The notes: generated from the letters alone by a model not told the origin. A DNA stretch of 64,000 nucleotides from Papio anubis (GCF_008728515.1 NC_044984.1:123065349-123129348), one strand, 5' to 3'. Counted from the stretch's first letter, positions 33,718 through 44,316 are shown. Numbers and translations are program-made.

Positions 33718-34570
33718 GTTTGTTTGTTTGTTTATTTATTATTATTATTATACTTTAAGTTCTAGGGGACATGTGCATAACGTGCAGGTTTGTTACATAT
33801 GTATACTTGTGCCATGTTGCTGTGCTGCACCCATCAACTCGTCAGCACCCATCAACTCGTCATTTACATCAGGTATAACTCCCAATGCAATCTCTCCCCT
33901 CCCCCCTCCCCATGATAGGCCCCGGTGTGTGATGTTCCCCTTCCCGAGTCCAAGTGATCTCATTGTTCAGTTCCCACCTATGAGTGAGAACATGCGGTGT
34001 TTGGTTTTCTGTTCTTGTGATAGTTTGCTAAGAATGATGGTTTCCAGCTGCATCCATGTCCCTACAAAGGACACAAACTCATCCTTTTTTATGGCTGCAT
34101 AGTATTCCATGGTGTATATGTGCCACATTTTCTTAATCCAGTCTGTCACTGATGGATATTTGGGTTGATTCCAAGTCTTTGCTATTGTGAATAGTGGCGC
34201 AATAAACATACATGTGCATGTGTCTTTATAGCAGCATGATTTATAATCCTTTGGGTATATCCCCAGTAATGGGATGGCTGGGTCATATGGTACATCTAGT
34301 TCTAGATCCTTGAGGAATCGCCATACTGTTTTCCATAATGGTTGAACTAGTTTACAATCCCACCAACAGTGTAAAAGTGTTCCTATTTCTCCACATCCTC
34401 TCCAGCACCTGTTGTTTCCTGACTTTTTAATGATTGCCATTCTAACTGGTGTGAGATGGTATCTCATTGTGGTTTTGATTTGCATTTCTCTGATGGCCAG
34501 TGATGATGAGCATTTTTTCATGTGTCTGTTGGCTGTATGAATGTCTTCTTTTGAGAAATGTCTGTTCATT
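33718..34570 (-). mobile_element. 5'-truncated primate L1 (L1PA-type), 3' half of a chimeric insertion
   Basis: Antisense L1 3' end: a (GTTT)n/(ATT)n tail, ACTTTAAGTTCTAGGGGACA, then 3' UTR and ORF2. The last ~200 codons of ORF2 remain open on the minus strand (34569-33967). They begin MNRHFSKEDIHTANRHMKK and include PAIPLLGIYPKDYKS near the middle and LEWKEYY-type L1 residues (here MEYYAAIKK). The 3' UTR has an 18-bp tandem copy of CACCCATCAACTCGTCAG near 33827. Endonuclease and reverse-transcriptase domains are absent, so it cannot move by itself. Confidence 0.95.
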
Positions 34571-34853
34571 GAGACAGAGTCTCACTCTGTCACTCAGGCT
34601 GGAGTGCAGTGGCAGGATCTCAGCTCACTGCAACCTCCGCCTCCCAGGCTCAAGTGATTCTCCCCCCTCACTCTCCATAGTAGCTGGGATTACAGGCATG
34701 TGCCACCACACCCAACTAATTTTTGTATTTTTAGTAGAGACAGAGTTTCACCATGTTGGCCAGGCTGGTCTGGAACTCCTGACCTCAAGTGATCTGTCCA
34801 CCTCGGCCTCCCAAAGTGCTGGGATTACAGACATGAGCCGCTGTGCCTGGCCT
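34571..34853 (-). mobile_element. Alu SINE fused head-on to the truncated L1 (same strand)
   Basis: Antisense Alu whose 3' end (GAGACAGAGTCTC on +) meets L1 ORF2 directly with no A tail. Its 5' head ends at GTGCCTGGCC just before the right target duplication. Confidence 0.93.
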
Positions 34854-34868
34854 AGCAGATGGCTTTTA

Positions 34869-35050
34869 TGTCCAAGTTTGCCTCATGATCCAAGGTGACT
34901 GCTGGTGTTCCAGCCATTATATCTATATTCCCGGTAGCAGGAAGGGAAAAAGAATAAAAGAAATGCCCCCACTTACTGAGTCTAGTTCTCTTTAATTAAG
35001 GAGGTTTTTTAAAGTACTGCATATTTCTGTTTACTTTTGGACTAGACCAA
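34869..35050. other. Intronic sequence without recognised elements
   Basis: Short AT-rich stretch. Confidence 0.4.
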
Positions 35051-35238
35051 TTCTCAACCTTCAACAGCATCAGAATCACCTGAGGAATTGGTAAAGCACA
35101 GGTTAATGTGCCCCACCCACCTTCAGAGTTTCTGATTCAATGGGTCTGGGGTAAAGGCCAAAACTTTGCATTTCTAACAAGTCCCCAGAGGATGCTCCTT
35201 CTGCTGGCCCAGGCACCACACTTTGAGAACCACTGTGT
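35051..35238 (+). mobile_element. MER5A hAT-Charlie element
   Basis: AGCATCAGAATCACCTGAGG, GAGTTTCTGATTCAATGGGT, GCATTTCTAACAAGTCCCCA and CACTTTGAGAACCACTGTG are the MER5A landmarks in order and nearly full length. Confidence 0.9.
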
Positions 35239-36359
35239 TAGAACCCAGTCACACGGTCACAGCCAGCTGCAAGGGAGGCTGAGTTTAGTCTCTCCTCCCA
35301 ACCCACCTCCTGAAGCATCATGGTTCAGTAACTGAAGAAAAACGGGGAGTGGATATTGAGAGGCAGCCTCTTTTGCCACAATATCTTGGGTCTCTATTTC
35401 CTCCAGATCTAATCAGCTTCTTTCCCTAGCCCCTGCCTTTTGGGGGCTACCTCTGGGATTCAAGGGTCTTTGTGTTGCAGACACCAGACAGGCATCTCCT
35501 CTTGCGTCTTCTCCAAACACGCAGCCTAGAAACCAGACGTGTGTTTCCTTTCAGATCCCAAAGACCACTCTTCCTCTCTCATTACCTCCCAAGAGAAAAA
35601 AATTGGTTCTTTCTGTTCTGGAAGGATGGGCGAAGGGAGAGCCCCCTGTCCCCCGTGATTTTGGCCAAACATTTTGTCATACCCGTGACCTTCCTCACCT
35701 CTCTGGAATTCAGGAGGCGTTTTGTTTTCTGTCCTTCTCCTCCTCGCCCCATGATGCATACAGAACTGGTTTCCCTGCTTGAATAGGAGGAAGGGGGAGC
35801 CACAGAGAGGGAAAATGTAAGTTAGTATCTCAGTATTATCCTACCAAACAGATTTTGTCATTGTCTAGTAGCTAGAAAAGCTCTTTTTCTTTACTTCAGG
35901 AAGGGCACGGCTTTATCCCCAGGGCAGGTCTGTCCCAGACTCCACATTCACTGAGTGGTCAGTACCAGCCCACACGTTGCTCCAGACCCTGGGGTTCAGC
36001 TTCAAGGCACTGAAGCCCCCAGCAAAGCACCTTCCCAATGCCTCCAGGTCCCCTCTGATGGTGCCTCCTTACTGAATTGTAAGTGCAAATAAACAGCCAC
36101 TCCTTTGACTTCCAAGTGATAAAAAATTGATTCCCAAATTAGTTGCAGTTGAATGCTCATCCTCTTGCAGCTGAGAAGCTGAGGTTGCTACTCACGCAAC
36201 AGGTGGATTCTGTTGCTTGGCAGGTATAAATCTACTAACCACAACCAAGGAGGAGTTAGCAAGGAGATTTTATTACTTCTAATAAGTAAAGAAAACACCT
36301 GGGATAATCCCCAAAGCAGTCTCTCCTAGAGCTGGGGGCTGAGTTGGGGTTTATAAGCA
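35239..36359. other. Intronic sequence, possibly LTR-derived at its end
   Basis: 35.2-36.2 kb is unrecognised. At 36260-36360, GATTTTATTACTTCTAATAA and GGGGGCTGAGTTGGGG lead into the 39-bp repeat and may belong to an unnamed LTR. The 104-aa frame at 35472-35786 has no domain. Confidence 0.4.
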
Positions 36360-36632
36360 TTGGGTAGTGAGATGTGATCAGATTGGATGTTGCAATGAGG
36401 TGATGCACGGAGGCATGATCTGACTGGATCCTGCCATGGTGACACCAGGGCTCAATCTGATTAGATCCTGCCATGGGGTGATGCCAGGGTTCAATCTGAT
36501 TGGATCCTGCTATGGGGTGATGCCAGGGCTCAATCTGATTGGATCCTGCCATGGGTTGATGCCAGGGCTCAATCTGATTGGATCCTGCCATGGGTTGATG
36601 CCAGGGCTCAATCTGATTGGATCCTGGACCTT
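36360..36632 (+). repeat. 39-bp minisatellite (about 6-7 copies)
   Basis: GGATCCTGCCATGG begins units at 36541, 36580 and, truncated, 36619. Older copies back to 36360 are more diverged. Each includes GATGCCAGGGCTCAATCTGA. The 13-residue frame repeat (NLIGSCHGLMPGL) is not a gene. Confidence 0.95.
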
Positions 36633-36935
36633 ATTATGCAGTGCCCTCTTCTTAATTTCGTTCCCACACCTCAGTTTGAGCACTTAGGGTTCCTCTGTGT
36701 TTGCAACTGTGGCTCATCTAGGCCCGCTCAGGCTATGTGATCTTCAACCTGGGGGCCCATGGCAACTGAAAAACAACTCACAACTGTGTTACATAATAAT
36801 GGAACCTATTAGTCTGGTGCAGCTACAGGGAGCTCAAAAGCGACATGGTGAATCAGGACATTCAAATACAGTGTCACAGTTTGTGGGCTCTGTTTCCTGC
36901 GATGAAGATGGACGGGGTTGGGGGGGGTGGAGTGG
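36633..36935. other. Intronic sequence without recognised elements
   Basis: Nothing recognised. Confidence 0.4.
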
Positions 36936-36939
36936 CCAC

Positions 36940-37065
36940 CTCTGTACCAGGCACTGACCTGGGATTTTTTGTAGGTCCTCTTGCCTACAACCCTAGAGGA
37001 AAGCGGGGTTATCCCCATTTCACAGATGAGGAAAACAAAGCTCCAACAAGGTGGGAGCAGGAACA
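36940..37065 (-). mobile_element. MIR SINE fragment, antisense
   Basis: TACCAGGCACTGACCTGGGA, TTATCCCCATTTCACAGATG and AGGAAAACAAAGCTCC are antisense MIR words. Confidence 0.75.
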
Positions 37066-37582
37066 CAGCTCCCATGGAGGCCACAAGGCAGGCACCTTTT
37101 TAGTTTGAACTCATGAAGTCACAATGGTCGCTGCCCTCTGCATGTTGACAGCTGGACCCTCTTTGCTGGGTTCCAATTTCAAAACTGGACTTTTGATCTC
37201 CCCAGAACCTGCCATGTGAGCTATCTCCCCAGAACCTGCCACTTGAGCGGTGTGCCTTCCAGCTGTCTCCAGCGTCCTCCTAACCTGCTGGGATGTTTCC
37301 CTGACCGACTGTGCTTCAGCTGAGATAGAGGAAGAAATGATCTTTTTTTTCCTGTTCATATACGTTTCCTTTGGAGTAGGCAGTGTTGTAATGTTATCTG
37401 CTATGGTTAAGTCCAGAAAGGCCAGTTTTAGGGGCCTCTTGCTATTCAAGTGTTTATATTCACCTTCCTTGAGCTAAAAGCACGTGCAGAGAACCAGATA
37501 CTGTCAGTAACATGCAAATCATCACAAATGTAAATGATCAACCACTTACAAAGTTCTCCCCAGTTCAAATCTCCCTTCCTAT
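37066..37582. other. Intronic sequence without recognised elements
   Basis: A short duplicated word, CCCCAGAACCTGCCA, occurs at about 37200 and 37227. No element recognised. Confidence 0.4.
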
Positions 37583-37740
37583 TTAACGCAAACTAACCTG
37601 ACTAATACCACTAATATCATCTACCCTTCTGTCCATAGGAGGCCTACCCCCATTAACTGGCTTCCTGCCTAAATGAATTATCATCCAAGAACTTACAAAA
37701 AACAATAACTTTATTACCCCCACCATCATAATTATGAGCC
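37583..37740 (+). pseudogene. Nuclear mitochondrial insertion: fragment of ND2
   Basis: About 158 bp match mitochondrial NADH dehydrogenase subunit 2, aligned without gaps to the human gene as I remember it. Read with the mitochondrial code it gives LTWLMPLMSSTLLSMGG, then LPPLTGFLPKW, then QELTKNN. Two TGA codons at 37599-37601 and 37674-37676, in the same frame, stand where ND2 has tryptophan. Several residues look like the general mammalian protein rather than modern human, suggesting an old transfer. In the nuclear code it cannot be translated. The similarity fades before 37583 and after 37740. Confidence 0.9.
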
Positions 37741-38059
37741 CCTCTGGTTTAGCACAAGACTTCTCATAGGTCCAAACATGCAATGCAAATTATCAAGATG
37801 CAAATCTACGCTAAGCTGAGCAAAAGGTGCCGGCTGTTATGGAGGAAGCCATCATGCTGATATTGAAGTCCCACTGGAAGCACGGTGGATCAGAGGCTGC
37901 AACCACTGAAGAGGAGAAAGCAGTAAGGACAGGAGTTAGAATCTGCAAAAGGAAGATGACTCCACGGCTCTACCAGAGAGAATGGCCAGAAACTCAAGGA
38001 TTAAAAGAGGCCTTTGGAGGAAAGAGGGCCCCTCCTATTGGAAAAATTGATCTTGTTCA
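37741..38059. other. Intronic sequence without recognised elements
   Basis: GGAGGAAGCCATCATGCTGA and following A-rich sequence; no element recognised. Confidence 0.4.
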
Positions 38060-38275
38060 GGGATCAGAAAAGTTTTTCTATAAAGGGCTAGATAGTAGAT
38101 ATTTTCAGTTTTGCGGGACACATAGTCTCTGTTACATATTGTTTTTCTTTTCTTTCTTTTTTTTTAAAGCCTTGAAAATGTAAACATCATTCCTGGCTAA
38201 CAAGTTCACATAGAAACATGCCATGGGCAGGAATTGGCCCCTCTGTCTTATTCGTCAGTCTGCAAAATCTAATGG
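38060..38275 (-). mobile_element. hAT-type MER element, antisense
   Basis: TTTTTCTATAAAGGGCTAGA, TATTTTCAGTTTTGCGGG and GGCAGGAATTGGCCCC are the antisense of the element at 48898-49110. A T-rich insertion interrupts the middle. Confidence 0.7.
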
Positions 38276-38954
38276 GATGTGAAAGACGTCTATGAAACCA
38301 TCACAGACACCTGCTCTCCCCACAGAAATTCAGTCCATCTTTCTTTTCATTCTGAGAAGCAGCGCATGGTTGCCATCTCTGTTCTCAGCATCTACTTGGA
38401 ATTAGTGAATAGTAGATTTCCCTCTTAGTTGCCTTCCTCAGGGAAAATGTGAAACTTTTGGTCTGCAGTTCACTCCGTAAGCCCCCAGAGGAGACCAAGC
38501 GAGACGCCCTGGGCTCTGTGGATGCCTGTACATGTGGAGGGGAGCATTCGCCCAGTTATTCCTCCCTCAGAGACAGGTGGCGGGGAAGAAAATCCATGGA
38601 TTTGGGAGGCGTTCACAAGAGTGGACTGCTTCTCTGGCTGCAGATGGAAGGAAGCACACTTGGATTTAAGCATCCTTAAGTGTCCTTAAATTTAAGTGTC
38701 CTTGGATAGATTATTGAAGACGGATTGGATAGATAGATTTAAGAGTCACTGATGTCAGAATGGGTCTGGAGAGAAATGAAAAATGTCTGTGTCCCACTGT
38801 CCAGTGGCTTCTCCGGTCCAGGGCGAGACAGGCCCTCAGGGCCACCCATCACTCCCACTCCCACACCCACACCCCCCACCGGTGGGCTTGTTTTCTAGAG
38901 GGTTGTCTTGTGCAAAGAGTAAGAACCAAGGGCTGAACCTCTCACTGGGGTTCA
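38276..38954. other. Repeat-poor intronic stretch
   Basis: A CCCAC-rich run near 38850-38880 and a short local repeat of TTAAGTGTCCTT near 38677-38705; otherwise nothing. Confidence 0.45.
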
Positions 38955-39120
38955 TGTCTCAGCTCCACCCCGCTGCTGGCTTTGTGGGTTTGAGTGCGTT
39001 AGTTGGCATTCTTGACTTTGTCTCTTCGTGCTTCAAATCAGGGTGAGAACAGTCTCCCTCCAAGAGTTCAGGGAGCTGGGACGCGTGAAGTGCTTAAAGA
39101 GAATCTGGCGCATAACGCAT
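38955..39120 (+). mobile_element. MIR SINE
   Basis: AAATCAGGGTGAGAACAGTC and GTGAAGTGCTTAAAGAGAAT resemble the MIR 3' half. Confidence 0.5.
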
Positions 39121-39904
39121 GCTGCTGTCGCCACCGAAGGTCTGCTCCACCTTAGAGAAAACACACTTGAGAGAGGTGGCAGGTGCAGTGGATAAAAGAA
39201 ATAAAAGCAAGATGGTGTCACTGTCCAGCTGTGTGGCCCTGGGCAACTCATTCCTCCTCATCCAGGTGGGCTGAGGACCACCTTTCCTCTCTGATTCTGG
39301 TGCTCAAAAATGAGATGGCTTATAACTTGCTTTAAAATAGCCAGTTCTATAGGAGAAGTTTCTCCCCAGAAATTAAATTTGGGAATGAGAATGTAGGGTC
39401 TGGGCACTACCAATGGGAGTTCCTGCAGGGTCTCCTTTGAGATGTGTGGCCACCTGATTTAATCTGCATGGTTAGAAAAGCCCCTTCAATTCACTTAGAT
39501 CTACTTAGAAGGGCCAATTTTTCACAGAAGGTGTAAGGCAGGCTAATTCCTGCTTTCTCTATGGCACTCCCACTTGTTGTTTGTGGTTCCCAGACACTTT
39601 TTGCAGTCACTTTCCCAGCATGTAGTTCAAAGACAGGGATCAGCTTCCTCAAGGAAGAAAGCGGCTTGCCAAGCAAGCCCCATTTGCCCATGTGCCCATG
39701 ACCTTGGAATCATGGACTGGCCCAAAGCCAGGCCTTAAAGCCCTCAGGTCTCTGCAGTCCACAAGCCCTGAACCTCCACGGCCACCATGAGCCAGGCACA
39801 GTTATTACAGTAATAGGGAAGTGAATGGTACCCTACCCACCGAATTACCTAAAATAAAGAGGCTGGTAAGAGAGCAGGTGTCACCAGAGAAACAAGATGA
39901 GGAG
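39121..39904. other. Intronic sequence without recognised elements
   Basis: Nothing recognised. Confidence 0.45.
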
Positions 39905-39935
39905 ATAAGTAGATAGATGAGTGGATGGATGGATG

Positions 39936-39982
<47 letters not shown>

Positions 39983-40112
39983 CGATAGATGATAGTGAGA
40001 GATAAGATAGATGATAGATTAGATAACAGATTAGATGATAGAAAATAGATTGGAGAGATGATGGACACATAAAGAGATAGAGAGATGATTGATAGACTAG
40101 ATAGACAGACAG
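39905..40112 (+). repeat. (GATA)n/(GATG)n microsatellite
   Basis: Perfect GATA units span about 39936-39982. Imperfect GATA, GATG and GACA units lie on both sides. The minus-strand frames over it (YLSIYLSI) are artefacts. Confidence 0.97.
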
Positions 40113-40499
40113 ATATAGCTATGTGTCATGGACAAACTGTCATGAAGGGCAGCCTGGATCTTTGGGGCACAAACTGAAGTGCTGTCCACAGGCCAGATTT
40201 CTTCCTGTTCAGAGAAGCCTCAGCTCTGCTTCTAAATGACTTTCAACCAGTTGGATCAGGCCCACCCAGATTATGCAGGAAAACTTCCTTTATAAATAAA
40301 GTCAGCTAGTTATGAGCATTAGTCACATCTACAAAATCCCATCACAGCAACAGGTTCCAGTTAACTGACCAACTGGAACCATCACCTGGCCAATCCCGGG
40401 GGTTTGCCAGGGTCTCAGGGAAGGACGGCCTCACATGCTGCTGCTCAGAGTGTGTGACGACAACCACTTGGAGGCACCAACTAGCAGGATCAAAGAGAA
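40113..40499. other. Intronic sequence without recognised elements
   Basis: Nothing recognised. Confidence 0.4.
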
Positions 40500-41120
40500 A
40501 ATGTGTAGACTCTCAACCCATCAATTTCACTTCTAGGATGAGAAGGTGCTAAAAAACCTGGATACATATGCACATGGAGAGATTCAGGTATTTGCAAAGG
40601 CAAAGAATTTGAAACACTGTAAGTTTCCAGGGGTAAGAGAATGGAGAAGTAAAATACAGAAAAGGCACGTGATGGAATTTAGTCAGTTTTGAGACAAATG
40701 AATTCAATCAGTATGTAAATATGGATCTAAATAGGAATAAATGCTCCAGCTACACAAACAGGGATAGATCATAAAAACATAATGTTGAGTGTTTTGAAAA
40801 ACAAAACAGAAGTTGATGAAAGTACAATATGATATATTTATATAAACTGTAAAACGTGCTTTTGTATAAAACATAAAAGCAAAAGACAATACCATATTTT
40901 CTCTACATGAATATGGATATTTGGTAAAAGTATAAGAATCACAAACTGGAAAGATACATGTCAAATCCTGACAGTGACTGCCTCTGGGGACAGAAATTGA
41001 GGATCAGGACTGGAAAAATAACAGAGGAGATTTTAAAGTTATCAGCCATGTTTTTTCCCTTTTGTAAAAGAAACAAATCTGAAATGAATACAAAAAGTGC
41101 TAACATAAATATGTTTTAAA
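40500..41120 (+). mobile_element. Ancient L1/HAL1-like 3' region
   Basis: CCCATCAATTTCACTTCTAG, CATAATGTTGAGTGTTTTGA and CAGTGACTGCCTCTGGGGAC appear in the order of old L1/HAL1 3' sequence. Strongly decayed. Confidence 0.5.
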
Positions 41121-41279
41121 TGTGTTTGGATGTCTGCTATGTGTTTGACTTGTTTTTATTTTATTTTCTATTCCTTCCCCTGCACAGCCCCAATTTTCAG
41201 AGAAAAAGAGAGATTGAAGTGGGTGAATTTGGCCTCCCTCCAGCCACCAATTGCCTCATACGAGACACTTCACATTTAT

Positions 41280-41480
41280 GTTTAATAGCTGCCCTTTGAG
41301 TCAACTTGGACTTTGTTCCAAACCCTGACAGGCAATCCATAAACATTATCTGATTTAATCTTCACAACAACCCTAATTATTCTGGGAGTTCACAGTCAAG
41401 GAATCTGATGCTTGGAGCATTTAAATAATAGCAAGAGAAGGGCAGAGCGAGGATTTAAGGCAATTCTCTCTCAGGTCCTT
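41280..41480 (-). mobile_element. MIR SINE fragment, antisense
   Basis: AAACATTATCTGATTTAATC and TTCACAACAACCCTAATTAT are antisense MIR words. Confidence 0.6.
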
Positions 41481-41534
41481 GCTCTTGACCTGCCGAGAAG
41501 TTGTGGTCAAGAACATATGCTCATGCCCTGGGCT

Positions 41535-41690
41535 GGATGTTCAAATGTGGCCGAATCATGTATGGGCTGTGCCCCCAGACAAGTCACTCAGCTCCATGCC
41601 TCAGTTTCCCCATCCATAGACTAAGGATAACACAACTACCTGCTTCATGGCTTTGGGGTAGCAGTGAGAACATTAGCAACACCTAGCCCA
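41535..41690 (+). mobile_element. MIR SINE fragment
   Basis: AGACAAGTCACTCAGCTCCA, GCCTCAGTTTCCCCATCC and GTAGCAGTGAGAACATTAGC follow MIR order. Confidence 0.65.
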
Positions 41691-42105
41691 TGCCAAGAGC
41701 GCCTCAAATGTGACCTGGCTTTTTTTTTCCTTTTGATTAACTACTACCTCTTCTTGGCTCCTGGCCACACGAATTGAGAGAGGTTGTTTTCTGCTCTCTG
41801 GGACATTTTAGCTTAAGCTCACCCTTTCTCCAGACCCTCATGAAATTTAAACCCCCAAAGTTGCTTTACCAGGCAAACGTCTGGTCTCTGAGCCATGAAT
41901 GTGTCTGTTCTTAGTCCCATTTCCAGGGTCAGTCAGCTGTGGGTGGATAGATCTTTGGCTTTTCTGAGGCCATGCAGGAGCCCAGAGTCGAAAGCCGGAT
42001 CTGAGCCTGATGTGGCCTTTCCATGGCTCCAGCCCCATCCCACACTCTTTCCTTTCTTTTTATAGAGATATAATTCTCATGCCATAAAATATACTGTTTT
42101 AAAAT
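41691..42105. other. Intronic sequence without recognised elements
   Basis: Nothing recognised; leads directly into the VNTR. Confidence 0.4.
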
Positions 42106-42560
42106 ACACAGGCACACGCACCCGCACGGATGCACGCAGGCACTCACACAGGCGCACACACGCGCTCAGGCATACGCACATATGCAGGCACTCACAGGCA
42201 CACACACACGTGCGCAGGCACACGCACGCATGCAGGCACTCACACAGGCACACACACATGCACACAGGCACACACACCTGCACGCACGCACGCAGGCACT
42301 CACAGGCACACACACACATGCGCACAGGCACACGCACCCGCACGCATGCACGCAGGCACTCACACAGGTGCACACACACATGCTCAGGCATGCACACACA
42401 CGCAGGCACTCACAGGCACACACACACGTGTGCAGGCACACGCACCCACACGCACTCACGCAGGCACTCACACAGGCACACACACATGCGCTCGGTCACA
42501 CGCACGCATGCAGGCACTCACACAGGCGCACACACATGCGCACAGGCACATGGACCCATA
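42106..42560 (+). repeat. CA/CG-rich VNTR (GGCACTCACA family)
   Basis: Repeats of CAGGCACTCACACAGG joined to CACACACACATGCGCA and CACGCACGCATG blocks in varying order, roughly 55-65 bp per composite unit. Alternating purine-pyrimidine almost throughout. Long frames in several phases (THTGTHTCA on +, CVCACVC on -) are repeat translation. Confidence 0.95.
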
Positions 42561-43267
42561 TGCAGAAGTAATTCCATGTTATTTATTTAAAAGTTAAAAA
42601 TACAAATCACCTAGAAAATGACCAAACTAATTTACATTTATGAGGGTAAATCAAACAACAAAAATGTGTTTTCTCAGAAGCCTTGGGCTTTTTTCAAATT
42701 TGAAATGACCATGATTTCAAGAATCCTACTTTATTGATCATTTTCAGCAAAACAGAACTGTTCTCTGATTTATGATGGAAGCGGGTGGAGGACCTCAGAA
42801 CAGGGTAAAAGGAGAGAAGAAACATTTAATAATACAAAAAGCTTCCAAGTCATAGTTATGCCTTCATCGTGTTCCGAGGTCTTGAGACAGTGTTGATAAG
42901 CGGTTTCTAATACCTACTGGGGTTGGCAGGAATTGTACACCTGTGTGCCTTCAGGAAGCAGGCTGCCCTCTGTGATGCTGAACCTGTCAGAACCAGATGG
43001 GGCCAGAGGAAAGACAGCTAGCAGTGTAAACCTTCTTCCCAGCAGTGCTAAGCAGCAGCATAAAGGGAAGTGTTCTCCACCCCCAGCCAGCCGTGCACAC
43101 GATGTGTTCTTCTTGGTCCAGCGGGGGTTTAGGTGGGTTTCAGAAGACAGAACAATTGTATACACGTAAATGTGTGCTAGGCATATTGCCGTGAATTTGC
43201 CTCAACTAACAAGGTATTTGAGAGGTGCAACCAGATGCAAAGAACTCTGCAGGCCTGCCACGTCAAT
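42561..43267. other. Intronic sequence between two related VNTR blocks
   Basis: Ordinary sequence with no recognised element. The 83-aa minus frame at 42914-43165 has no domain. Confidence 0.45.
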
Positions 43268-43440
43268 ATCATACACACGCAGGCACTCGCAATAAACACA
43301 GGCACTCACACATACACACAGGCACATGCACCCATATGCACACAGGCACTCATACATATACACACAGGAACACACACACATAAGCCCTCACACATACACA
43401 AACACAGGCACTCACACATACACAGGCACACACATGTATA
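43268..43440 (+). repeat. Second CA-rich VNTR block, same family
   Basis: CAGGCACTCACACATACACA-type units repeat about six to seven times; the shared GGCACTCACA word ties it to 42106-42560. Confidence 0.92.
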
Positions 43441-44195
43441 GGTACTCCGCCGCAGATGGATACGCGCACGTGGATTGCTGGACGCCCGTAATGCGCACCT
43501 GCTCTGCAGTGCCTGAACCAGTTTGCGGGCGCATCCGCACGTACCTGGTCTGGACCGCACGCAGTTTTGTGCCAGTATTGCCTGGGATATCATTAATATG
43601 CCTGAGACCGTACCTGGGGCCACGTGCACCCGTATTGCCTGGACAACATACCACTGGACCGCGTACCTGAGACGCTTCATGCCGCATGCGTTGGGCCGAT
43701 ATCGCCTGGACATCACATTACCTGAGCCTGGGCCTGCCGCACTCGATGGGTACGTGTAATGCGTATTGCACATGCAGACCTGGTGGCTGGCCTGCGAAGC
43801 CACCTGGAGCCGGACCACTCCGCATGCACCGCAAATCATGGACTGCCACCTGTTTGTGTCCATGTCCTGGGCACTCCACCGGGGCTGGGTGCCCATATGC
43901 ACACCTGGGCATCCACACATGCCTAAGCCTTGGGCCACCTAAATCCTGGGCCTGGGCATGTCACCCATGTGCCTGAGGCACTCACATGTCCCTGGCCAGG
44001 CCTTGTCTGCCACGCAGGGCACATGTGCCATAAGCCGGGCCACATTACATGCTGGCCACACACGTTCCACAGGCCTCATACACAAACCTGGTGCCACATG
44101 CCGCACGGGTGCGTGTGCCCATGAGCCTGGGCACTCCGCACGGGCCGTTCGGGCACTCAGCCTGAGCCACCGGGCCTGCACGTTTTCCTTGCCTG
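43441..44195. repeat. CpG-rich degenerate repeat tract
   Basis: About 750 bp built of irregular CCTGGGC/GCCTGAGC words separated by CACATG/CGCACG-like words, with far more CG dinucleotides than the surrounding intron. GGGCACTC and GGCACTCACATG link it to the adjoining VNTR. I know no repeat family like it. The 210-aa minus frame at 43306-43938 and other frames reflect scarce stop codons in this composition. Confidence 0.7.
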
Positions 44196-44316
44196 CAGGG
44201 ACGCTGGATCTTGCATGGACCCCAATACCCTCGAGACTGTGAGAAACAATTTCTGCTGTTTAGAAGCTACCCAGTCTGTGATATTTTCTTATAGCAGCCT
44301 GAATGAACTAAGACAG
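44196..44316 (+). mobile_element. MLT1-type LTR 3' end
   Basis: GAGACTGTGAGAAACAATTT, TAGAAGCTACCCAGTCTGTG and GAATGAACTAAGACAG are the closing words of an MLT1 LTR. The LTR's 5' part is not visible and may be displaced by the repeat tract. Confidence 0.7.

Larger units (their letters stand above)
33703..34868 (-). mobile_element. Alu-L1 chimeric retroinsertion with one target-site duplication
   Basis: AGTAAATGGCTGTTT (33703-33717) lies beyond the L1 tail, and AGCAGATGGCTTTTA (34854-34868) lies beyond the Alu head; 11 of 15 positions agree. The pair encloses both elements, which lie in the same orientation with a seamless junction. This is the layout expected when L1 reverse transcriptase jumps from L1 RNA to Alu RNA during one insertion. 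Confidence 0.75.

Noticed and set aside
33967..34569. A 200-codon minus-strand open frame
   Set aside because: It is the C-terminal part of L1 ORF2, truncated and without its enzymatic domains, so it is annotated as part of the L1.
42106..42560. Possible CRISPR-like array of regularly spaced repeats
   Set aside because: The units are contiguous tandem repeats with no unique spacers, in a vertebrate intron.
42077..42597. Several overlapping frames of 76-155 codons
   Set aside because: Pure translation of the CA/CG VNTR in multiple phases on both strands.
43306..43938. A 210-codon minus-strand frame
   Set aside because: It spans the VNTR and the degenerate CpG-rich tract. The residues follow the repeat words and match no domain I know.
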